Positions 28,745 to 32,496 of a stretch of DNA of 32,496 nt are shown here, piece by piece. The notes under the pieces were generated by a model that had not been told where the DNA came from, searched no databases, and saw only the letters and a list, made by a program, of their open reading frames with translations. This DNA comes from Rhodobiaceae bacterium. GTDB lineage: Bacteria; Pseudomonadota; Alphaproteobacteria; Rhizobiales; TMED25. Positions within the stretch are counted from its first letter, which is position 1. Every line of letters begins with the position of its first letter. Position numbers and translations under genes: made by a program. The stretch spans positions 1-32,496 of the forward strand of contig JABIEF010000075.1 in assembly GCA_018651345.1 (NCBI GenBank). The letters are read 5' to 3'.

Positions 28745-29521
28745 TTATGCTATAATCCTCTTAATTTCACAAATCTTGTTGCTATTTTGGCTTATTCTGC
28801 TATCCGCATCTGTAAGTTTTTCAATTCTTGTATCCATTGAGAAGCTGTTCGCATGAATTATATTCTTATCGGAAACCATGATGCCAACATGTCCTTCCCA
28901 AAAGATAATATCTCCTTTTTTTAGGTTATTAAAACAGGTTTCTAATGGGATATTTTTACCCAATACTTGTTTTTGTAGATTGCTATCTCTAGGACACTCA
29001 TAACCTGAATTCATTAACGATAATTGTACCAATCCAGAACAATCAATCCCGAAACTTGTTCTTCCTCCCCATTTATAGGGGGTGTTTGTAAACTTAATTG
29101 CGGTGTCTATATAATTATTATTTTTTTTTGATTTTAGATCTATATGCTTAGTAAAAATATAACTATTATTACTTATCTTTGAAAAACCTCTAACTTCATC
29201 AACCACTGTTATTAATGAATTGATGCTTAAAATACCTGTTGTTACTGATTTTATATCTGGCTTAGAATACATATACGTTCTTAATTCTGAAACATAATGC
29301 GTATGTTCATCCTCTTCATCCGATATCGAATGAATGGAAATAAATCCTTCATAATGATCGCTTTCTAATTCTCCCCACAACCAATTTTTAAATATTTTTT
29401 TTAATATAAAATTTTCACCATACAATGCTTCTGACACTGTTTCAGAATCTATGTTAGGACTGCATTTAATCGGAGTATAATTATCGATAATTTTTAATCT
29501 TTGACCAGTAAAAAATTTCAT
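28745..29521 (-). CDS. NlpC/P60 family cell-wall hydrolase with SH3-like N-terminal region
   Basis: NTPYKWGGRTSFGIDCSGLVQ (catalytic Cys), KKGDIIFWEGHVGIMV (catalytic His). Confidence 0.92.
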   Translation of the reverse strand: MKFFTGQRLKIIDNYTPIKCSPNIDSETVSEALYGENFILKKIFKNWLWGELESDHYEGFISIHSISDEEDEHTHYVSELRTYMYSKPDIKSVTTGILSINSLITVVDEVRGFSKISNNSYIFTKHIDLKSKKNNNYIDTAIKFTNTPYKWGGRTSFGIDCSGLVQLSLMNSGYECPRDSNLQKQVLGKNIPLETCFNNLKKGDIIFWEGHVGIMVSDKNIIHANSFSMDTRIEKLTDADSRISQNSNKICEIKRIIA

Positions 29522-29560
29522 TCAAATGACCATCATATAAAATATATATTAGAAATTTAT

Positions 29561-30940
29561 CTAATTATAATTTTTCTTTAAGAAACTAAATAGAGTTCTA
29601 ATACCTTGCGCGGCCCCTCCCTTGGAAGAGAACCTATGCGATCCAGGATTCCATGCATAGATATCAAAGTGTATATAAGTGTTAGTTTTTTTCACAAATC
29701 TTTTTAGAAATTCTGCAGCTACAATTGATCCAGCGAATGGCTTAGCTGGTGCATTGTTGATATCTGCTAAATCCTCATTTAACCAATTGCTATAAGGCTC
29801 CCAATAAGGCATATGCCATATAGGGTCTTCCTCTTCTAACGATATCTCCATTAGATCGTTAGCCATAATTTTATTTTTTGTATAAAAAGGAGGCAATTCA
29901 GGTCCAAGGGCTACTCTAGCGGCCCCTGTTAATGTTGCCATATCAATCATTATTTCAGGACTATCTTCATCACCTAACGCTAATGCGTCGGCTAATATCA
30001 ATCTTCCTTCTGCATCGGTATTGCCAATTTCGATAGTTTTACCATTTCTACTCGTTAAAATATCTCCTGGCCTAAATGAATTTGAACTTATATTATTTTC
30101 TACAATAGGGATGATCACACGAAGGTTGATTTTTAAATTAGCATGCATAATCATACAAGCGAGGCCTAGTATGTTCGCGCCACCTCCCATATCTTTCTTC
30201 ATGATTGACATTGCATTGCCAGGTTTTATATTCAGTCCACCTGTATCAAAGGTAACCGCTTTGCCAACTAAAGTTATCTTTGGATCATTTGAGTTGCCCC
30301 ATTTCATGTCTATAATTCGTGGTTCATACTCTCCAGCCCTACCAACTGCATGAATTAAAGGAAAATTATGCTTTAATAATTCATCGCCAACTATTTCTTT
30401 TGTATTAGCATTAAATTTTTTTGAAATTTTGAAAATTTCTGATGACATTTTTTCAGGGTTCATAATATTAGCAGGCTGGTTTATCATATCAATTGCAAGA
30501 GCACAACCGCTAGCAATATTGCAGACATCATCTCTTAGCAATGGATCATCCACATTTAACCTTACGTTAGATTCACTTTTTGAAATACTTGATGTGTTGT
30601 AATTGCTCATTAACCAACTGTATGCAGCTAAACTCACTTTTTCTTTATTATTTGCAAAATAGTATGAACCTTCGGGTAGTATTTTAGGAAGTAGATACAT
30701 ACTCAGCCCATTATATGGGCTATTTTCTTCTTCTTTTCCGATTAATACAGATACAATATTTCCCTTGGCGTCAGGAATTATAAGGGATTTTCCGGGTTTT
30801 GCTTCATACTGATTTGATAAAATCCATTGCATGGCTAGAGGATTACTACTAATGGCTTCAGGAAATTTTTTTAATTCTATTATATAGATAGGGACTGAAT
30901 TATGTTTCTGTTCTAAAGTTATATTATTCTCAAAATCCAT
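29561..30940 (-). CDS. Leucyl aminopeptidase family protein (M17)
   Basis: LVGKAVTFDTGGLNIKPGNAMSIMKKDMGGGA, NTDAEGRLILADAL. Confidence 0.95.
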   Translation of the reverse strand: MDFENNITLEQKHNSVPIYIIELKKFPEAISSNPLAMQWILSNQYEAKPGKSLIIPDAKGNIVSVLIGKEEENSPYNGLSMYLLPKILPEGSYYFANNKEKVSLAAYSWLMSNYNTSSISKSESNVRLNVDDPLLRDDVCNIASGCALAIDMINQPANIMNPEKMSSEIFKISKKFNANTKEIVGDELLKHNFPLIHAVGRAGEYEPRIIDMKWGNSNDPKITLVGKAVTFDTGGLNIKPGNAMSIMKKDMGGGANILGLACMIMHANLKINLRVIIPIVENNISSNSFRPGDILTSRNGKTIEIGNTDAEGRLILADALALGDEDSPEIMIDMATLTGAARVALGPELPPFYTKNKIMANDLMEISLEEEDPIWHMPYWEPYSNWLNEDLADINNAPAKPFAGSIVAAEFLKRFVKKTNTYIHFDIYAWNPGSHRFSSKGGAAQGIRTLFSFLKKNYN

Positions 30941-30971
30941 TGATTACATCGCCTTTTTAGTATGGTATTAG

Positions 30972-31457
30972 TTAGTATATATTAGATTCTATTCCTGCTG
31001 CCATTGTCGCGCCTAAGGTATGACATTGTTGGGAAAATTCTTGATTCCAATCGCCTTTTAAAATAACTGGTTTTTGTATTTGTTTCCATTTTAATCCAGT
31101 AATTATTTTTTTGATATTCATATCAGTACTTGTCCCATCATGACCAGCTCTAATATAAATAGCATAAGGTAGCCCTTCCGTTTTTTCTAGGCACTCATAA
31201 TAAATTCGATCAAAGAAGTCTTTTATCATTCCGCTCATATAACCAAGATTTTCAGTAGTTCCAATTATTATTCCAGAAGAATTTAGTACACAATTATGGT
31301 CTGCCTTGGAGGCTTCATAATGTTGGACGTCAATTAAATTAGATTGTATAGATTTTGCGCCAAGCGCGGTTTGGTCAAGTAGGAGCCTAGTATTAATTGA
31401 TGGTGTATTAGCAATGATAGTTAATTTTTTTTTCATTTTGCAATATATATTAATCAC
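30972..31457 (-). CDS. Flavodoxin / NAD(P)H-dependent FMN oxidoreductase family protein
   Basis: IIIGTTENLGYMSGMIKDFFDRIYYEC typical of flavodoxin-like folds. Start may be the internal MKKKLTI. Confidence 0.75.
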   Translation of the reverse strand: MINIYCKMKKKLTIIANTPSINTRLLLDQTALGAKSIQSNLIDVQHYEASKADHNCVLNSSGIIIGTTENLGYMSGMIKDFFDRIYYECLEKTEGLPYAIYIRAGHDGTSTDMNIKKIITGLKWKQIQKPVILKGDWNQEFSQQCHTLGATMAAGIESNIY

Positions 31458-31528
31458 TATTAAAATATCAGTTTGATATCTAATATTTTATACTATATTA
31501 GTTTAAAGTATACAAAATATGGCACATA

Positions 31529-31603
31529 TGGTGCCGCAGGAGAGGATTGAACACTCGACCTCACCCTTACCAAGGGTGCGCTCTGCCACTGAGCTACTGC
31601 GGC
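31529..31603 (-). tRNA. tRNA-Thr (anticodon GGT), CCA encoded
   Basis: Minus strand GCCGCAGTAGCTCAGTGGCAGAGCGCACCCTTGGTAAGGGTGAGGTCGAGTGTTCAATCCTCTCCTGCGGCACCA: full cloverleaf, CACCC-TTGGTAA-GGGTG anticodon arm, GTTCAATC T-loop, 7-bp acceptor stem. Confidence 0.95.
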
Positions 31604-31719
31604 GAATGGAATATAATTGCCATACAAGATATTATATAGCAAATATATAATTATTTTGTTAGATATTATTAGGTTTGTATCTTTACTTTAAGAAATTATA
31701 ATTTACAAAGAAATACAAT

Positions 31720-31869
31720 ATGGACAATAAAAAAAAAGATAAGGATATATTAAGTGAGGCGCTTAGAGAAAATTTAAAGCGAAGAAAAACGCAATCGAAA
31801 GACAGAATAAAAATAAATCTTGCAAAGCAGATAGATAAAAATACAAAACAAGATCTAGATAGAAAATAA
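31720..31869 (+). CDS. Small highly charged protein of unknown function preceding murA (not in supplied ORF track)
   Basis: ATG-initiated 49 aa MDNKKKDKDILSEALRENLKRRKTQSKDRIKINLAKQIDKNTKQDLDRK*; lies 31 bp upstream of murA in the same orientation; the ALRENLKRRK motif resembles small proteins found next to murA in other alphaproteobacteria. Confidence 0.65.
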   Translation: MDNKKKDKDILSEALRENLKRRKTQSKDRIKINLAKQIDKNTKQDLDRK

Positions 31870-31900
31870 TCAATTTATTTATTACGAGAAGTTAGTTTAG

Positions 31901-32395
31901 ATGGATAGAATTAAAATCATTGGTGGTACTAAATTAATAGGGTCAATACCTATTTCTGGGGCTAAAAATGCAGCTCTACCATTAATGATTGCCAGCCTAT
32001 TATCCGAAGGAACCCTAACGTTAAAGAATATTCCCCATTTAGCAGACATAACTTTATTATCACGAATACTCGGAGACCTTGGCGCAAACATTACAATAGA
32101 TGGGAGAGGATCACAAGGTTTTGGTGATAAAATTAGTGGCGTTACAATGCATGTTAGCGTTCCAAAAATTTCTAATTTTTTTGCTAAATACGAGCTTGTA
32201 TCTAAAATGAGAGCAGGATTTTGGGTAATCGGTCCATTGTTAGCGAGAACAGGAAGGGCAAAAGTTTCATTACCAGGAGGCTGTGCAATCGGGACAAGAC
32301 CAGTTGATTTGCATCTTAACGCACTTCAAGAGCTAGGAGCTGATATAAAATTAGAGGATGGATATGTAACCCGTGTAATAGTTCAATGGGTTTAG
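31901..32395 (+). CDS. murA: UDP-N-acetylglucosamine 1-carboxyvinyltransferase, N-terminal part; homology lost after about codon 155
   Basis: MDRIKIIGGTKLIGSIPISGAKNAALPLMIASLL, MRAGFWVIGPLLARTGRAKVSLPGGCAIGTRPVDLHLNALQELGADIKLEDGYV then TRVIVQWV*, which does not match MurA. Confidence 0.9.
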   Translation: MDRIKIIGGTKLIGSIPISGAKNAALPLMIASLLSEGTLTLKNIPHLADITLLSRILGDLGANITIDGRGSQGFGDKISGVTMHVSVPKISNFFAKYELVSKMRAGFWVIGPLLARTGRAKVSLPGGCAIGTRPVDLHLNALQELGADIKLEDGYVTRVIVQWV

Positions 32396-32496
32396 CTAAA
32401 CATTCAGTAGACGTACTAAAGAACATGATTGATTACCTGAGAGCATAGCGGGTATTCGACTTATCTATCTACTACTTATGCCATCTAATTGGTATA

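Noticed and set aside
32376-32496. tRNA/tmRNA-like or IS element at right edge
   Set aside because: GTTCAAT and ATTCGAC strings looked suggestive, but no paired stems, transposase ORF or terminal inverted repeats could be supported in the ~120 bp available.
1-32496. CRISPR arrays, toxin-antitoxin, prophage or defence islands
   Set aside because: No direct repeat/spacer periodicity, integrase, transposase or defence-family proteins seen; gene content is mainly housekeeping.

Overview
AT-rich, gene-dense window that looks like an ordinary alphaproteobacterial chromosome segment. GcrA, a CycM-type cytochrome c and the rpmH-rnpA-yidC-engB and recR-ybaB-dnaX-ffs neighbourhoods support this; lineage below class is not assignable by eye. 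Main content: arginine genes (argE 3' end, argF, argD, argB), lysine/peptidoglycan genes (dapD, dapE, 5' murA), truA-fmt-def, rmuC, recR-ybaB-dnaX, pheA-kdsB, a complete yejABEF-type peptide ABC importer, an NlpC/P60 protein next to a leucyl-aminopeptidase-family protein, a tRNA-Thr(GGT), and a small SRP RNA upstream of dnaX that the ORF track does not show. The most accessory-looking part is a four-gene minus-strand cluster (about 4.75-8.15 kb): P1/DmpA/NylC-like peptidase, CMD-family protein, PA4872-like oxaloacetate decarboxylase-family protein and MBL-fold hydrolase. I found no CRISPR, phage, toxin-antitoxin or defence system and no convincing new multi-gene system. The best second-look items are the loss of murA homology about 130 bp before the right edge, the unannotated SRP RNA, the palindromic rpmH/peptidase intergenic region, a palindrome upstream of gcrA, a sigma54-like site upstream of yejA, and hairpins at gene ends. 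Family calls are by recognition of the translated sequence; no searches were run.
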